Positions 1-9,232 of a DNA stretch of 64,000 nucleotides are shown piece by piece. A model generated the notes under the pieces. That model worked only from the letters and a program-made list of their open reading frames with translations. It had not been told where the DNA came from and made no database searches. Position 1 is the stretch's first letter, and each line of letters opens with the position of its first letter. This stretch comes from Chloroflexota bacterium (GTDB lineage: Bacteria > Chloroflexota > UBA6077 > SHYK01): positions 1 to 64,000 of the forward strand of contig DASRDP010000004.1 of assembly GCA_035652535.1 (NCBI GenBank), written 5' to 3'. The position numbers and the translations under genes are program-made.

Positions 1-3000
1 GAGGTGTCCTCGGCCGCGAAGTCCCCGGCCGTGTTCAGATACGCGACGTTGTTCCAGAAGGCGATGCTGTCCGCGATGCCGTCGGTTCCAACGGTGTCGG
101 CGTTTTTATGTTGGACGAGCACACCACCGCCCTGCGTCGGCGCCGACCCGAAGGTGAACGTGTTGTTATAGACCTGCATGTCGCTCGTGCCCGTGCAGAC
201 GCTGCACAGCGCGGCGAAGTTGCCCCCGCCCTGTAGCGACGTGTTGCGGGTCAGCACGTTGTCGTACACCCGAAGCCCCGGCACCTCGCCCAGAACCTTC
301 AGGCCGCCGCCCGCGCCAATCGTGTCGCCGCAGCAGCCAGTATTGCTGGCGGAATTGGACTCGAACCAATTGTGGTGAATCGTCGCGTTGGGATCCTGAG
401 TGGTGAGAATGTCGCCATTGCCCAGCTGGAAGGCGCCGCCGGCTCCTTGCGCGCTGTTGCGCGTGAACCGGTTCTCCCGCACCTCCAGACCGGTGCTGCC
501 GCTGCTGCCGCCGAAATACACGGCGCCCCCACTGCCATCGGTCTTGTTACCGTCGAAGGTATTCCCCTTGATGAGCGCATTGGTGGTGGTGCGGGTTGCG
601 TCCCAATAGATGGCGCCGCCATCGACGTCCGCGTTGTTGCCGCTGAAGGTATTGCCGATGACCTGGAATCCGTCCGAGGGAGCCGCGAAGGAGAGCGCGC
701 CACCATCTTCGTACGCGTTGTTGCCCGAGAACGTGCTGTTGGTGATGGCGGCCGGCGTGCCCGCATTGTTGATCGTCGTGTCGTCGTAGAACGAGATGGC
801 GCCGCCCCGGTCGTCGGTCGCCTTGTTCCCTCGGAACGTCGACCCGGTGACGAGCAAGCTGTTCACCAGAGCGTCGAAGAGGATCGCCCCGCCCTGGTCG
901 TAGGATGAGTTGCCGATGAAGCTCGTATTCTGGATCGTCATATTCGGCGATTGCGCTTCGATCTCGATGGCGCCGCCGGAGCTGTTTGTCGAGCTATTGC
1001 CCTGGAAGGTGGCGTTCTTGATGGTGAAGTGGTCCATGACATACGACGACGAGGTGAAGATGGCCCCGCCGTCGCTTTGCGACGAGTTATTGGTGAAGCT
1101 GGCGCCGTCGATGGTCACCCGCGGCGAGGCGAAGTCAGGGCTGTTGCAGCTGCTGCACAGGAACGACACTGCCCCGCCCTGATAGTAGGACGCGTTGCCG
1201 CTGAAGCTCCCCCCCAGGATCTGGAGGTTCGGCATGCCGACGTCGAAGTGCACCGCGCCGCCGCCACCCAACTCGCCCGACCCGGCCGAGTTGCCCGTGA
1301 AGGTCTCGTTCTGCATCAGCACCTGGGCGTTCGGCTGGCCAAACGTCTCGGCGGTCGGCGGGGCCGGGGAGTACTCGCCGTAGCTGATAGCGCCGCCGCC
1401 ATATTCTGCGGCGTTCTCCGTCCACGTGTTCCCGACGAACTGCAGACACGAGTTCGTCGCGCCGATCCACATCGCCCCAGCCGCACTGACGGCCGAGTTG
1501 TGGATGAAGGTATTTCCAGTGAAGGTCGTCGGCGCGCCGCAGGTCGAGTTGATGCCGCCCAGATGGATGGCGCCGGCGCGATCGTCGGCGAAGTTGCTGT
1601 CGAAGGTGTTGCCCGTGAAGGTGTGGTGGTACCCCTGGTCGCCGATCCGCAGCGCGCCGCCCTCGTAATCGCCGAAGTTGCCCTGGAACGTGTTGCCCGT
1701 GAACGTCGTGTTCCCGTTTCCGGAGCCGATGCTCACCGCGCCCCCGGCTGCATCGGACCCCGCAGCGTTGTTATTGAGAAACTGGTTCGAGGTGAAGGTC
1801 GGGCTGCTGTTGTTGCCCAGCGCGTTGCTGAAGTCGGGTCCGTTGCCCGACACCTTGACACAGCCGCCCCGACCGCCCTCGCTCTGGCCGTTGATGGATA
1901 CGTTGGACTGGCAGGTATTCCCGGACATGGTCAGATTCTTGTTGGTCCAGCCAATGGCGATCGCCCCGCCCGAGCTGTTCGAGCTGTTGCTGGTGAAGGT
2001 GTTGCCGCTGATGAGCAGGTTGTCCACGTCGGTCAGCACCCAGAGGGCGCCGCCCTCCTGAGCCATGCTCCCCGACGTGGGAATGCAGCAGCTGCCGGTG
2101 TACATCGCGACGTTGTTCTCGAAGGTGTTGTTCGCGATCTGGCTGCCGTCGTTGTCCTCCAGGAGCGCGATCCCGCCCCCGCGGCTCGCCGAGTTCAGGC
2201 GGATCGCGTTGTTCCGAATCACGACCGGCGTGCCGATCCCGACGAAGATGGCGCCGCCAGCGTCGTCGACGCCGGTGTTGTTGAAGCCGGTGATCGTGAA
2301 GTTCTGGATCGTCACCGTTCCCAGGTTGTCCAGCACGCCGATGCCGGGCCCGGTGCTCGTATTCACGGTCGCCAGGGCGTTGGCCCTCGCATTGCTCTTG
2401 GGCGCCCCGACCCACTGGCTCACAAAGGCGTTGTAGATCCGCTGCGCGGTCGCCTTCGGATCGTTCTTCCCGCCGGACCGGGCGTTGCCCTGGCTGTTTG
2501 CGCGATGGGCTTGCTTCGCCGCGGCCCGTGCAGCGTGCCCCTTGCCGCTCCCGCCCTGGGCGTTGGCTCGCGCGCCTGCGTTCCGCCCGGCGCCGGTCCC
2601 GGAGCCCGGACCGGTGCCCGGCTTCGCCTGCTTGGTCGCGGGCCCGCTCGCTCCGCTGGTGTTGGCCCGCGCCCGCAGGGTCGCGGTCGCCGTGGCCAGC
2701 TTCGTCTTCGCCGCCGCCTTCGCCGTTGCCGCTTTCGCCTGGGCCGCCGCCACCTCCGCGGCGACGTTCTCGACGCCCGGCCCCTTCAGGTACGTGACGT
2801 CCTTCCCCTGACCCTGCAAGGTCAGCGTTTTGTCGATCACGATGGGCACGTCGATCTGGCAGTAGCTCACCCCGGGCCCCTGACTGACCGTCAGGGTATC
2901 GCCCGGGCTCGAGGCCGCGATCACGGCGTTAATGCCCGTGCCATCGGCGGAGCCCGTGCAGACGTAGCTCTGCGGGCTGCCCAGCGCGATCTGCGCCGGC

Positions 3001-3071
3001 ACAAAGGGTAGGAGTGGCACGAGGGAAAAAACCACGGCGATTGTCGCGAGAATCGCAACGGATCGGTGCAT
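1..3071 (-). CDS. Secreted beta-helix (PMP-like repeat) surface protein, 3' end outside window
   Basis: The reading frame is open from an ATG at 3071 to the left edge (about 1,023 codons), so the C-terminus is missing. A purine-rich GGGGGGA ribosome-binding site lies just upstream. Residues 1-25 form a signal peptide (MHRSVAIL then a hydrophobic run ending near FVPAQIA). From about residue 215 onward I count some 23 repeats of roughly 40 residues combining an FxxN element (for example FTGNTF) with a GGAI, GGAL or GGAV element. This is the pattern of right-handed parallel beta-helices and of chlamydial-type polymorphic membrane protein repeats. Residues about 95-205 are an unusual Ala/Gly/Lys/Arg-rich low-complexity insert. 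An adhesin or other cell-surface role is inferred from fold and secretion; no catalytic residues are recognisable. The long plus-strand frame over the same DNA is a shadow. Confidence 0.85.
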   Translation of the reverse strand, partial: MHRSVAILATIAVVFSLVPLLPFVPAQIALGSPQSYVCTGSADGTGINAVIAASSPGDTLTVSQGPGVSYCQIDVPIVIDKTLTLQGQGKDVTYLKGPGVENVAAEVAAAQAKAATAKAAAKTKLATATATLRARANTSGASGPATKQAKPGTGPGSGTGAGRNAGARANAQGGSGKGHAARAAAKQAHRANSQGNARSGGKNDPKATAQRIYNAFVSQWVGAPKSNARANALATVNTSTGPGIGVLDNLGTVTIQNFTITGFNNTGVDDAGGAIFVGIGTPVVIRNNAIRLNSASRGGGIALLEDNDGSQIANNTFENNVAMYTGSCCIPTSGSMAQEGGALWVLTDVDNLLISGNTFTSNSSNSSGGAIAIGWTNKNLTMSGNTCQSNVSINGQSEGGRGGCVKVSGNGPDFSNALGNNSSPTFTSNQFLNNNAAGSDAAGGAVSIGSGNGNTTFTGNTFQGNFGDYEGGALRIGDQGYHHTFTGNTFDSNFADDRAGAIHLGGINSTCGAPTTFTGNTFIHNSAVSAAGAMWIGATNSCLQFVGNTWTENAAEYGGGAISYGEYSPAPPTAETFGQPNAQVLMQNETFTGNSAGSGELGGGGAVHFDVGMPNLQILGGSFSGNASYYQGGAVSFLCSSCNSPDFASPRVTIDGASFTNNSSQSDGGAIFTSSSYVMDHFTIKNATFQGNSSTNSSGGAIEIEAQSPNMTIQNTSFIGNSSYDQGGAILFDALVNSLLVTGSTFRGNKATDDRGGAISFYDDTTINNAGTPAAITNSTFSGNNAYEDGGALSFAAPSDGFQVIGNTFSGNNADVDGGAIYWDATRTTTNALIKGNTFDGNKTDGSGGAVYFGGSSGSTGLEVRENRFTRNSAQGAGGAFQLGNGDILTTQDPNATIHHNWFESNSASNTGCCGDTIGAGGGLKVLGEVPGLRVYDNVLTRNTSLQGGGNFAALCSVCTGTSDMQVYNNTFTFGSAPTQGGGVLVQHKNADTVGTDGIADSIAFWNNVAYLNTAGDFAAEDT

Positions 3072-3159
3072 CAACGTCCCCCCTGAATGTCGTCGTTTCG
3101 TGACACCGGTATCGCGGGAGCCGCCCTCCGAGGAGCGCGGCGGAGGAGATCCAGCGCCT

Positions 3160-3190
3160 AGTATAGTGCAAATCGAACATCTTGTGTTCG
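3160..3190 (-). promoter_or_regulatory. Candidate promoter with inverted repeat for the beta-helix gene
   Basis: On the minus strand a TATACT -10-like hexamer lies at 3165-3160, about 90 bases upstream of the beta-helix start codon. Immediately upstream, at 3174-3190, is a perfect inverted repeat, CGAACA-TCTTG-TGTTCG, which covers the place where a -35 box would sit. The area is AT-rich compared with its surroundings. A regulator bound there would overlap RNA polymerase. No good -35 hexamer is visible, so the call is tentative. Confidence 0.4.
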
Positions 3191-3219
3191 CAATTCGAAA
3201 CGATTCGGAGACGTCGGCT

Positions 3220-3234
3220 CGTCACATTGTGACG
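3220..3234. promoter_or_regulatory. 15-bp perfect palindrome, possible operator
   Basis: CGTCACA-T-TGTGACG is a perfect inverted repeat with a single central base, 30 bp further from the beta-helix gene than the CGAACA repeat and directly abutting repeat array A. The short symmetric form resembles a dimeric regulator site. It is not a CRP consensus, because the half-sites face the other way and the spacing is wrong. Confidence 0.35.
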
Positions 3235-3236
3235 GA

Positions 3237-3411
3237 GGAGCCCCGGCCCGCCGTTCACGGCGGCGGCTCTCGCCCAAGGGAGGGATGCCGCCCTAAAGGG
3301 CGGGCCTTCGTTCCCGGAGCCCCGGCCCGCCGTTCACGGCGGCGGCCCTCAGCCGCCCGGAAGGGCGGGCCTTCGTTCCCGGAGCCCCGGCCGGCCGTTC
3401 ACGGCGGCGGC
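3237..3411 (-). repeat. GC-rich double-hairpin repeat array A (two full units and one partial)
   Basis: Read on the minus strand, units at 3411-3352 and 3347-3287 and a truncated unit at 3268-3237 share the same order of elements: a CCGCCG-TGAA-CGGCGG hairpin, a GGGGCTCC linker, then a second hairpin CCGCCC-loop-GGGCGG. In unit 3411-3352 the first right arm reads CGGCCG, so its stem is imperfect. Units are joined either by a TGAG-type short linker or by a longer linker containing ATCCCTCCCTTGGG. The same unit occurs nine times in array B in the opposite orientation. Open frames across the array are compositional artefacts. Confidence 0.85.
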
Positions 3412-3475
3412 TCAATCCGCCCGCCCTTCCATGGGTTCAGGTTCTTCGCCAGGCTCAGGACGAGCGGGGGGCGGA

Positions 3476-3985
3476 TCAGCCCTGGCGCCAGGCGCCCGAG
3501 ACGCGCATCGTCAGGGAGCCGCCCGCGTCGTTGATCAGCGTCAGGGTCTCGTTGTCGCCGGACCCGGCGTGGCGAACGCCGACCGCGGCGGCCGACTTGT
3601 TCATGTCGGTCCACTTGTCGAGCGCCCGCTGGCAGTCCCAGTCGCCCGCCCGGACGACGCCGGCCAGGAACGTCCCATCGGACGTCTTGACGTGCATGAA
3701 GCCCGCCGTATCGCATTCGACGGTGGCGCCGGTCAGCTTCCCCTGGACAGTGCCGCCCGGGCCGTCGCCGAGCCCGAAATCCCCTTCGCCGAGGGGCTGC
3801 GCGTCGGCGGGAAGGGCCGCGGAATCGGGCGTCGAGAGCGGAAACGGCGTCCCAGCGGGGGCTCCCGGCTGAGACGAGCGCGCATCGTCGGCCCCACCGG
3901 AGCACGCGGCCAGCAGGCCAAGGCCGAGGATGAGGAGGCCGGTCCACCGGACCGGCCCGGCGAAGAATCGAGATCGACGAACCAC
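3476..3985 (-). CDS. Small predicted lipoprotein, function unknown
   Basis: I place the start at GTG 3985, preceded by GGGGAGA about 9 bases upstream, because it gives a textbook lipoprotein signal: VVRRSRFF, a hydrophobic stretch, then a LLAAC lipobox with the lipidated Cys near residue 28. The frame extends in Arg-rich form to a GTG at 4057, which has a weaker ribosome-binding site. The mature part (about 140 residues) starts with a Ser/Pro/Ala-rich linker and then a compact domain with two Cys residues (VECDTAGF and DWDCQRA) that could pair. I do not recognise the family. It lies downstream of the DUF11 gene, separated from it by a strong hairpin. Confidence 0.7.
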   Translation of the reverse strand: MVRRSRFFAGPVRWTGLLILGLGLLAACSGGADDARSSQPGAPAGTPFPLSTPDSAALPADAQPLGEGDFGLGDGPGGTVQGKLTGATVECDTAGFMHVKTSDGTFLAGVVRAGDWDCQRALDKWTDMNKSAAAVGVRHAGSGDNETLTLINDAGGSLTMRVSGAWRQG

Positions 3986-4076
3986 GGCTGTATGTCTCCC
4001 CTTCGGCGCCCGAGCTGCGCGCCGGTCTCGCCTGATGGTACCCCGATTGGCCGCCACGAAGCGACCCCGATACAGA

Positions 4077-4108
4077 GCGAGGGGGCCCCCTTTCGGGAGC
4101 CCCCTCGC
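4077..4108 (-). terminator. Strong hairpin downstream of the DUF11 gene
   Basis: A perfect 10-bp stem, GCGAGGGGGC at 4077-4086 and GCCCCCTCGC at 4099-4108, encloses a 12-base loop with three further inner pairs. It sits 87 bases past the stop of the DUF11 gene and before the lipoprotein gene. The minus-strand sequence after it is not U-rich, so it is either a non-canonical terminator or a 3'-end stabiliser. Confidence 0.6.
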
Positions 4109-4194
4109 CTCGTCGGCTCATCCCTCGTTGGAGGGCGGCTCGCCCGTTGACACGCTGGGGGCGAGCGGTCCTCCGCGGAGGTTGGCGCCGACGG

Positions 4195-7100
4195 CTACGT
4201 CACCGACGTGAACTCCACGTCGCGATCATCGCTGCGGATGCTCGACGGCGGGTTGTTCGTGTAGGTGATCATGCCGCCGTTGGTGTTCTTCTCGCCCGCC
4301 AGGGCGCCGTTGCTGGCCGGGCCGAAGCCGTCGCCGCCGGTTGGGATCGAGTTCCTCGCCTCGGCGTCGGCGGAGAAGGAGCTGGCGGTCTGGGCCGCGG
4401 GCGCGTTCACCTGGACCACGATGGTTACGGTGTCACCCGCGTTGAGGCCCGCCATGGCGCACTGGTAGAAGCGCGTCGCCGCGCCGGAGCACGAGTCCGC
4501 AATCCGGCTCGACGTCACGGAGAAGACCGTCGCCCCGCCCGCTGGCGCGCCGCCAGATCCCGGGTCGCCGTTCGAGTTCCGGTCCGCGAGGCCGCCGCTC
4601 ACGACCCAGCCCGGCGGCGATGGGTGCCCGCCCGCGCTGTTGTTCGTCACGGTGACGACGTACGCGAAGTCGGGCGCCGGGCTCGCCGAGTTGACCGGGT
4701 CGAGGTTGTCGTTGATCGAGACGACGAGGTTGTAGCTGTAGATCGTCGACACGGTGCCGTTCACCGTGTTGTTGGCGGGGGTGCCGTCGCCGAACTGCAC
4801 CGCGCGGACGGCCGTCCACCCATGGTCACCCTGCGACGTGTTCGCCGCCGAGATCGCCACGTTGATGGTCGCGGTCGCCGTCGTCGCGCTCGGGTTCGAC
4901 ACCGTGCACGTCAGGACGTTGCTGGTGCCGATGCCCGTGCAGTTCTGCCACAGAGCGGTCCCGCTCGGGACGACGCTGGTCACCGTGTAGCCGGTGTCGA
5001 ACGTCACCGTCACGGTGCCCTTGCCGACCGCCGTGCCCGCGCCGGTGGTTACGGTGACCGCCACGAAGTCGGTGCTATCGCCGCCGGAGGTATCGCGGGT
5101 CTGGAATAGCTGGGTCCCGATAGCGATCGACTCGTCGCCGCAGCTGATGGCCAGCGACGGCGTCGTCGAGCTGTTGTCGCCCGGCGTCGTGTCGGCCGGC
5201 GCCACGATGGTCGCCGTGTTGGTCACGCCGCTGGTGCAGGCGTTGGCCACCGTCGGGATCGAGATGATCGCGTTGGTGCCCGCCGCGATGGAGCCGCCCG
5301 TGCAGTGCACCGTGTTCGGCGATGGTGTGCTGTTCACGATGCAGGAGAACGAGTTGCTCGCCACGATGGAGCCGATGGTGAGCTGGCTCGGGACCGTGTC
5401 GTCAACGGAGACGCCCGTGGCCGTGCCGGTGCCCGTCGCGCTGATGGTCAGCGTGTAGGTCACGGCGCCGCCGGGGTTCGTCGCATTGGTCGACTGGGTC
5501 TTCACGATGCCGAGCTGGACCGTCGGCGTGCCCGTGGCCGTCGCGGTTGGCGTCAGCGTGTTGGTCACCGTCGGGGTCGGTGTCTGCGTGTTGCAGCCGG
5601 ACACCGTGGTCACCTGGGTCGCCGTGTTGTTCGCCGCGGACGGCGACGTCAGCTTCGCGGTGTTGGTGATCGGTCCGCAGAACTGCGCGAGGCCGACGAT
5701 GTGGATCGTGGCCGTCTCGCCGCTGGGGATCGAGCCGTCGCCGCAGCTCACCGTCTGCGTGCCGGGGAAGGTCGCGCCCACCTCGCCGCACACGATGCCG
5801 TGGTCGGCGTCGGTGCTCACGAACTGGACCTGACCGGGCAGCGTGTCCGTCAGGCCGATGCCGTTGATGGTCACGCCGCTGGTGTTCGCCAGCTGCAGGG
5901 TGTAGGTGAGGGTCTGGCCGAGGGCCACCGGGTCCGGATTGTCGGTCTTCACGAAGGAGAGGCCGCTCGCCGGAATCGCGGTCGCCGTCGACGTCGGCGT
6001 CTGGGTCACCGTCGGGGTTCGCGTCTGGGTGCTCGTGCCGGTCAGCGACGGAACGGTCGTCGGCGTGTTGGCGCCGGCGCCGCAGGCCGTCTGCGACACG
6101 GCCGTGTTGTTGTTGAAGTCGCTCTCGTTGACGTTGTGCGTCGGGTTCACGATGGCCACGTTCATGATGGCCGAGCAGGCCGCGTTCGTGCCGACGACGA
6201 TGGTGATCGTCGCGCCGCCGTTCGGGCCGATCTGCCCGCCCGTGCACGTGACCGTGGGCGGAACGACGTTGCCGGGCGGGTTGACGCCCGCGTTGAAGTT
6301 GCAGACGAAGTTGCTGTCGCCTGCCGCGCTGAGGAAGGTGACCGCGTTACCCGGGTCGTTGGGATCCGACGAGTTGCAGAAGCCTGTCGTATTGTTCCCG
6401 TTCGCGCAGTCGAAGAAGATCCCGTTGTCCAGGATGTCCGTGACCGTCACGTTGTTGGCGCCGGCCGTGCCGGAGTTCTGGACGACCAGGGTGTAGGTGA
6501 TCTCGCCGTTGTTGGGCCCGCCGCCCGGGTTGGTCACCGGGTCGGGCTGGTCCGTCTTCGCGATGTGCAGGTCCACCGCCGGGGTCGCGGTCGCGGTCGC
6601 CGTGTTGGTCGGCGTTCGCGTCACGGTCGGCGTGTTGGTCACCGTGCTCGTCGCGGTCGGCGCCGTCGCCGTGTTCGTCGCCGTCGCCTGGACGCATCCG
6701 TTGATGACCAAGTCGTTGGTCGCGGAGGGTCCGGGCGGCGTGTCAGACGGGTTCAGGGTCACGGTGTTGTGCACGGGGGACACGACCACGCAGGGGTTGT
6801 CCACCGTGACGAGGATGTTGATGCGGCTGATCGATGGAGTGGAGATGGTCCCACCCGGGATCGTGCCGCCGGTGCATCCCACCGTGTTGCCGAAGTTGCC
6901 GCAGTTGAAGCCGCGGCCGTCGATGTCGGCCGCGGCGAGGAAGTGCACGCCCGCGGGCAGCGCGTCCTCGACGGCCGTGCCCGGCGCCGCGGTCTGGCCG
7001 GAGTTCGTGATCGTGATGGTGTAGGTCGCCGTCCCGCCGGCGTTCACCGGGTTCGGGTTGGCGATCTTCGAGATGGAGAGGTTCGCCGGCGTAAAGGTCG

Positions 7101-7956
7101 CCGTCGAGGTCGGCGTCGACGTATTCGTCGGCGTGCTCGTCGGCGGAGGCGTCCCCGTCGCCGTCGAGGTGCTCGTCGACGTGTTCGTTGGCGCGAGCGT
7201 GTTCGTTCGTGTCGGCGTCGACGTGGGCGGCGTGCCCGTGTTGGTCGCCGTTCGCGTCGCCGTCGGCGGTACGACGATGGAAGAAAGCCCCGGAACGCCG
7301 CACAGGAGGTTTGAGACCCCCAACACAGCGCCGGTCGCTGTCCCCGTGATGACGACCACGCAGGTGAGCTGGCCGTTCGTGTTCACGTTCACCGTGGTCC
7401 CGGTCGTCACCTGGACGCCGTCGGTTCCAACGGCCCACACGATGTAGCCGGCTGCCCCGGGCGTCGAATCCCAGGTCACCTTCATCGTCGTCGTGGACTG
7501 GTCCAGCTCAACGCGCGCGTTGATTGGGACGAGCCCGTTTGCGATGCCAAACACGGTGCACAGCACGTCCGATCGGCTCGTCGTGCTGCCCGTCACGCCG
7601 ACGAGCTGGTAGCAGGCCGCGCTCCCCGCCGAGGCGGGGACCGTGTCCTGGAAGAAGTCCAGCGTCGGCCCGAAGGGCTGGGTGGGGGTGACCGAGATCA
7701 CCGCGTTGCCGCTGGCATTGCTCGTCATGCGCACCAGCGTGTACGTCGTCGCGCCGGGCGTCCACAGGAAGGCGACGTCCCGACTCCCGGGGCTCGCCTG
7801 GCTCGCAAGGCTCACGAGCGTGAAGTTCTCCACGCCCGCGGCTGCGGACACCTGGCCGGCCGGTTGGATGAGGCCAATGAGCCCAGCGGCGACGAGTGCA
7901 CACAGCGCCGCTGCCCACAGGCCCATCCTCGGCCCGGACCGGTTACCGTCTATCAT
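4195..7956 (-). CDS. Secreted DUF11-repeat protein with Thr/Pro-rich linkers
   Basis: This 1,253-residue protein starts at ATG 7956 with GGAGGAA 8-9 bases upstream. Residues 12-38 are a signal peptide ending near VSAAAG. Residues 40-225 look like two fibronectin-III-type beta domains. Four DUF11-like domains follow, starting near residues 292, 462, 666 and 814 (each with a KTDxPDPV- or KIANPNPV-type opening and YTLxxxN strands). They are separated by Thr/Pro/Ala/Ser linkers such as [13 protein letters not shown] (about 230-290, 422-460, 632-664 and 790-812). Two more beta-rich domains lacking linkers finish the protein. There is no LPXTG motif or C-terminal membrane helix. DUF11 domains are typical of large bacterial and archaeal surface proteins; a stalk or adhesin role is inferred. 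Several paired Cys residues suggest disulfides. Confidence 0.85.
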   Translation of the reverse strand: MIDGNRSGPRMGLWAAALCALVAAGLIGLIQPAGQVSAAAGVENFTLVSLASQASPGSRDVAFLWTPGATTYTLVRMTSNASGNAVISVTPTQPFGPTLDFFQDTVPASAGSAACYQLVGVTGSTTSRSDVLCTVFGIANGLVPINARVELDQSTTTMKVTWDSTPGAAGYIVWAVGTDGVQVTTGTTVNVNTNGQLTCVVVITGTATGAVLGVSNLLCGVPGLSSIVVPPTATRTATNTGTPPTSTPTRTNTLAPTNTSTSTSTATGTPPPTSTPTNTSTPTSTATFTPANLSISKIANPNPVNAGGTATYTITITNSGQTAAPGTAVEDALPAGVHFLAAADIDGRGFNCGNFGNTVGCTGGTIPGGTISTPSISRINILVTVDNPCVVVSPVHNTVTLNPSDTPPGPSATNDLVINGCVQATATNTATAPTATSTVTNTPTVTRTPTNTATATATPAVDLHIAKTDQPDPVTNPGGGPNNGEITYTLVVQNSGTAGANNVTVTDILDNGIFFDCANGNNTTGFCNSSDPNDPGNAVTFLSAAGDSNFVCNFNAGVNPPGNVVPPTVTCTGGQIGPNGGATITIVVGTNAACSAIMNVAIVNPTHNVNESDFNNNTAVSQTACGAGANTPTTVPSLTGTSTQTRTPTVTQTPTSTATAIPASGLSFVKTDNPDPVALGQTLTYTLQLANTSGVTINGIGLTDTLPGQVQFVSTDADHGIVCGEVGATFPGTQTVSCGDGSIPSGETATIHIVGLAQFCGPITNTAKLTSPSAANNTATQVTTVSGCNTQTPTPTVTNTLTPTATATGTPTVQLGIVKTQSTNATNPGGAVTYTLTISATGTGTATGVSVDDTVPSQLTIGSIVASNSFSCIVNSTPSPNTVHCTGGSIAAGTNAIISIPTVANACTSGVTNTATIVAPADTTPGDNSSTTPSLAISCGDESIAIGTQLFQTRDTSGGDSTDFVAVTVTTGAGTAVGKGTVTVTFDTGYTVTSVVPSGTALWQNCTGIGTSNVLTCTVSNPSATTATATINVAISAANTSQGDHGWTAVRAVQFGDGTPANNTVNGTVSTIYSYNLVVSINDNLDPVNSASPAPDFAYVVTVTNNSAGGHPSPPGWVVSGGLADRNSNGDPGSGGAPAGGATVFSVTSSRIADSCSGAATRFYQCAMAGLNAGDTVTIVVQVNAPAAQTASSFSADAEARNSIPTGGDGFGPASNGALAGEKNTNGGMITYTNNPPSSIRSDDRDVEFTSVT

Positions 7957-8536
7957 CGCTTGCGTTCCTCCGATGGATAAGTGTGTGAGAAACGAGAGCG
8001 GGAATAACGCCGTTGGAGCACCTCCGTGGGCTCCGGATTGGGGGGGATCGACGCGGGGGTCTGGGTTGCATGCAGTTCGCGCTCCTTCCTCCTAGCTTCC
8101 TCCGTCTTGGTTTGCGCGCTTCCTCGCGTCGCGCTTCTCAGCCGTCGCCCCCTTGACCGACGGCAACGCCTGATAGGCCCACCCAATACGCGCACGGCAG
8201 GCCTGCGCTGCGACGCAGACAATCACTCTACTGAAACGTTTTGCAAACCGAAATGTGACAGGGCACAGCGGACCACGTAACGAGTCCTCGACCGGTCACA
8301 TCCATTCCAGCCTACCGTTGTACTCCTCAGACCGTCAAGCATTCGTTCCAATGCTGATACAGAACTGTGACTGCGCGGCCACACGGCCCGCATGCAATGG
8401 TCACGCGATCGAAACTGCGCCGCGCGACGGACCGGAACCGCGGGAAGGGCAGCCGTATGCCGGCTTAGCGTACCGGATCGTAACAAGCGAAAACAGTGAA
8501 CGCACGCACACGGTGCGGGCGGGCCGGGTTGGTGAG
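7957..8536. other. Intergenic region with no convincing gene
   Basis: About 580 bases upstream of the DUF11 gene carry only short frames without ribosome-binding sites or recognisable sequence. One AT-rich island at about 8221-8262 stands out. On the minus strand it holds a TAGAGT hexamer (-10-like) 17 bases after TTTCGG and the palindrome AAACGTTT, and may include the DUF11 promoter. If so, the transcript would have a 5' leader of about 260 bases. I could not match it to a riboswitch family. Confidence 0.35.
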
Positions 8537-9181
8537 GGCCGCCGCCGTGAACGGCGGGCCGCGGCTCCGAGAACGAGGGCCCGCCCTTCCGGGCGGCTGA
8601 GGGCCGCCGCCGTGAACCGCGCGCCGCGGCTCCGAGAACGAAGGCCCGCCCTTCCGGGCGGCATCCCTCTGTGTCCCGCCGCCGTGAACCGCCGGCCGGG
8701 GCTCCGCGAGCGAAGGCCCGCCCTTCCGGGCGGCATCCCTCCCTTGGGCGAGAGCCGCCGCCGTGAACGGCGGGCCGGGGCTCCGAGAACGAGGGCCCGC
8801 CCTTTAGGGCGGCATCCCTCCCTTGGGCGAGAGCCGCCGCCGTGAACCGCCGGCCGGGGCTCCGCGAGCGAAGGCCCGCCCTTTAGGGCGGCATCCCTCC
8901 CTTGGCTGAGGGCCGCTGCCGTGAACGGCGGGCCGGGGCTCCGAGAACGAAGGGCCCACCCTTCCGGGCGGCTGAGTGCCGCCGCCGTGAACGGCGGGCC
9001 GGGGCTCCGAGAACGAAGGGCCACCCTTCCGGGCGGCATCCCTCCGCTTGGTGAGTGCCGCCGCCGTGAACGGCGGGCCGGGGCTCCGAGAAGGAAGGGC
9101 CACCCTTCCGGGCGGCTGAGGGCCGCCGCCGTGAACCGCGCGCCGCGGCTCCGAGAACGAAGGCCCGCCCTTCCGGGCGGC
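8537..9181 (+). repeat. GC-rich double-hairpin repeat array B (nine units)
   Basis: Nine units of about 59-62 bases begin at approximately 8537, 8602, 8676, 8754, 8833, 8911, 8977, 9056 and 9121. Each contains GCCGCCGCCGTGAAC, then a GGGGCTCCGAGAACGA-type middle, then a hairpin CCGCCC-TTCC-GGGCGG. In the fourth and fifth units the loop is TTTA with the same stem. Three units carry a stem mismatch (CCACCC). Linkers are either TGAG or a 15-19-base ATCCCTC-type sequence. In units 2, 3, 5 and 9 the first hairpin has a changed right arm. The array lies between the GT75 gene and the DUF11 gene and is inverted relative to array A. Confidence 0.9.
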
Positions 9182-9232
9182 ATCCCTCAACCCATGGTGA
9201 ACCGAAAACCCGTACCCTTGCGCCTGGCTGTA

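Noticed and set aside
951-3011. A 686-codon plus-strand open frame over the beta-helix gene
   Set aside because: It is opposite a clearly coding minus-strand frame, has Arg/Ala/Gly-rich low-information sequence, and arises from high-GC codon bias.
5305-7314. A 669-codon plus-strand open frame opposite the DUF11 gene
   Set aside because: Its Arg/Gly/Val-rich sequence is the reverse reading of repetitive Thr-rich coding DNA.
7957-8230. A c-di-GMP or other riboswitch in the leader of the DUF11 gene
   Set aside because: A short CAAACC-like run was seen, but the rest of the class I core (GCAAAGCC and paired stems) is missing.
8537-9181. CRISPR array
   Set aside because: The units are about 61 nt with internal hairpins, linkers are near-identical rather than unique spacers, and no cas genes are present.
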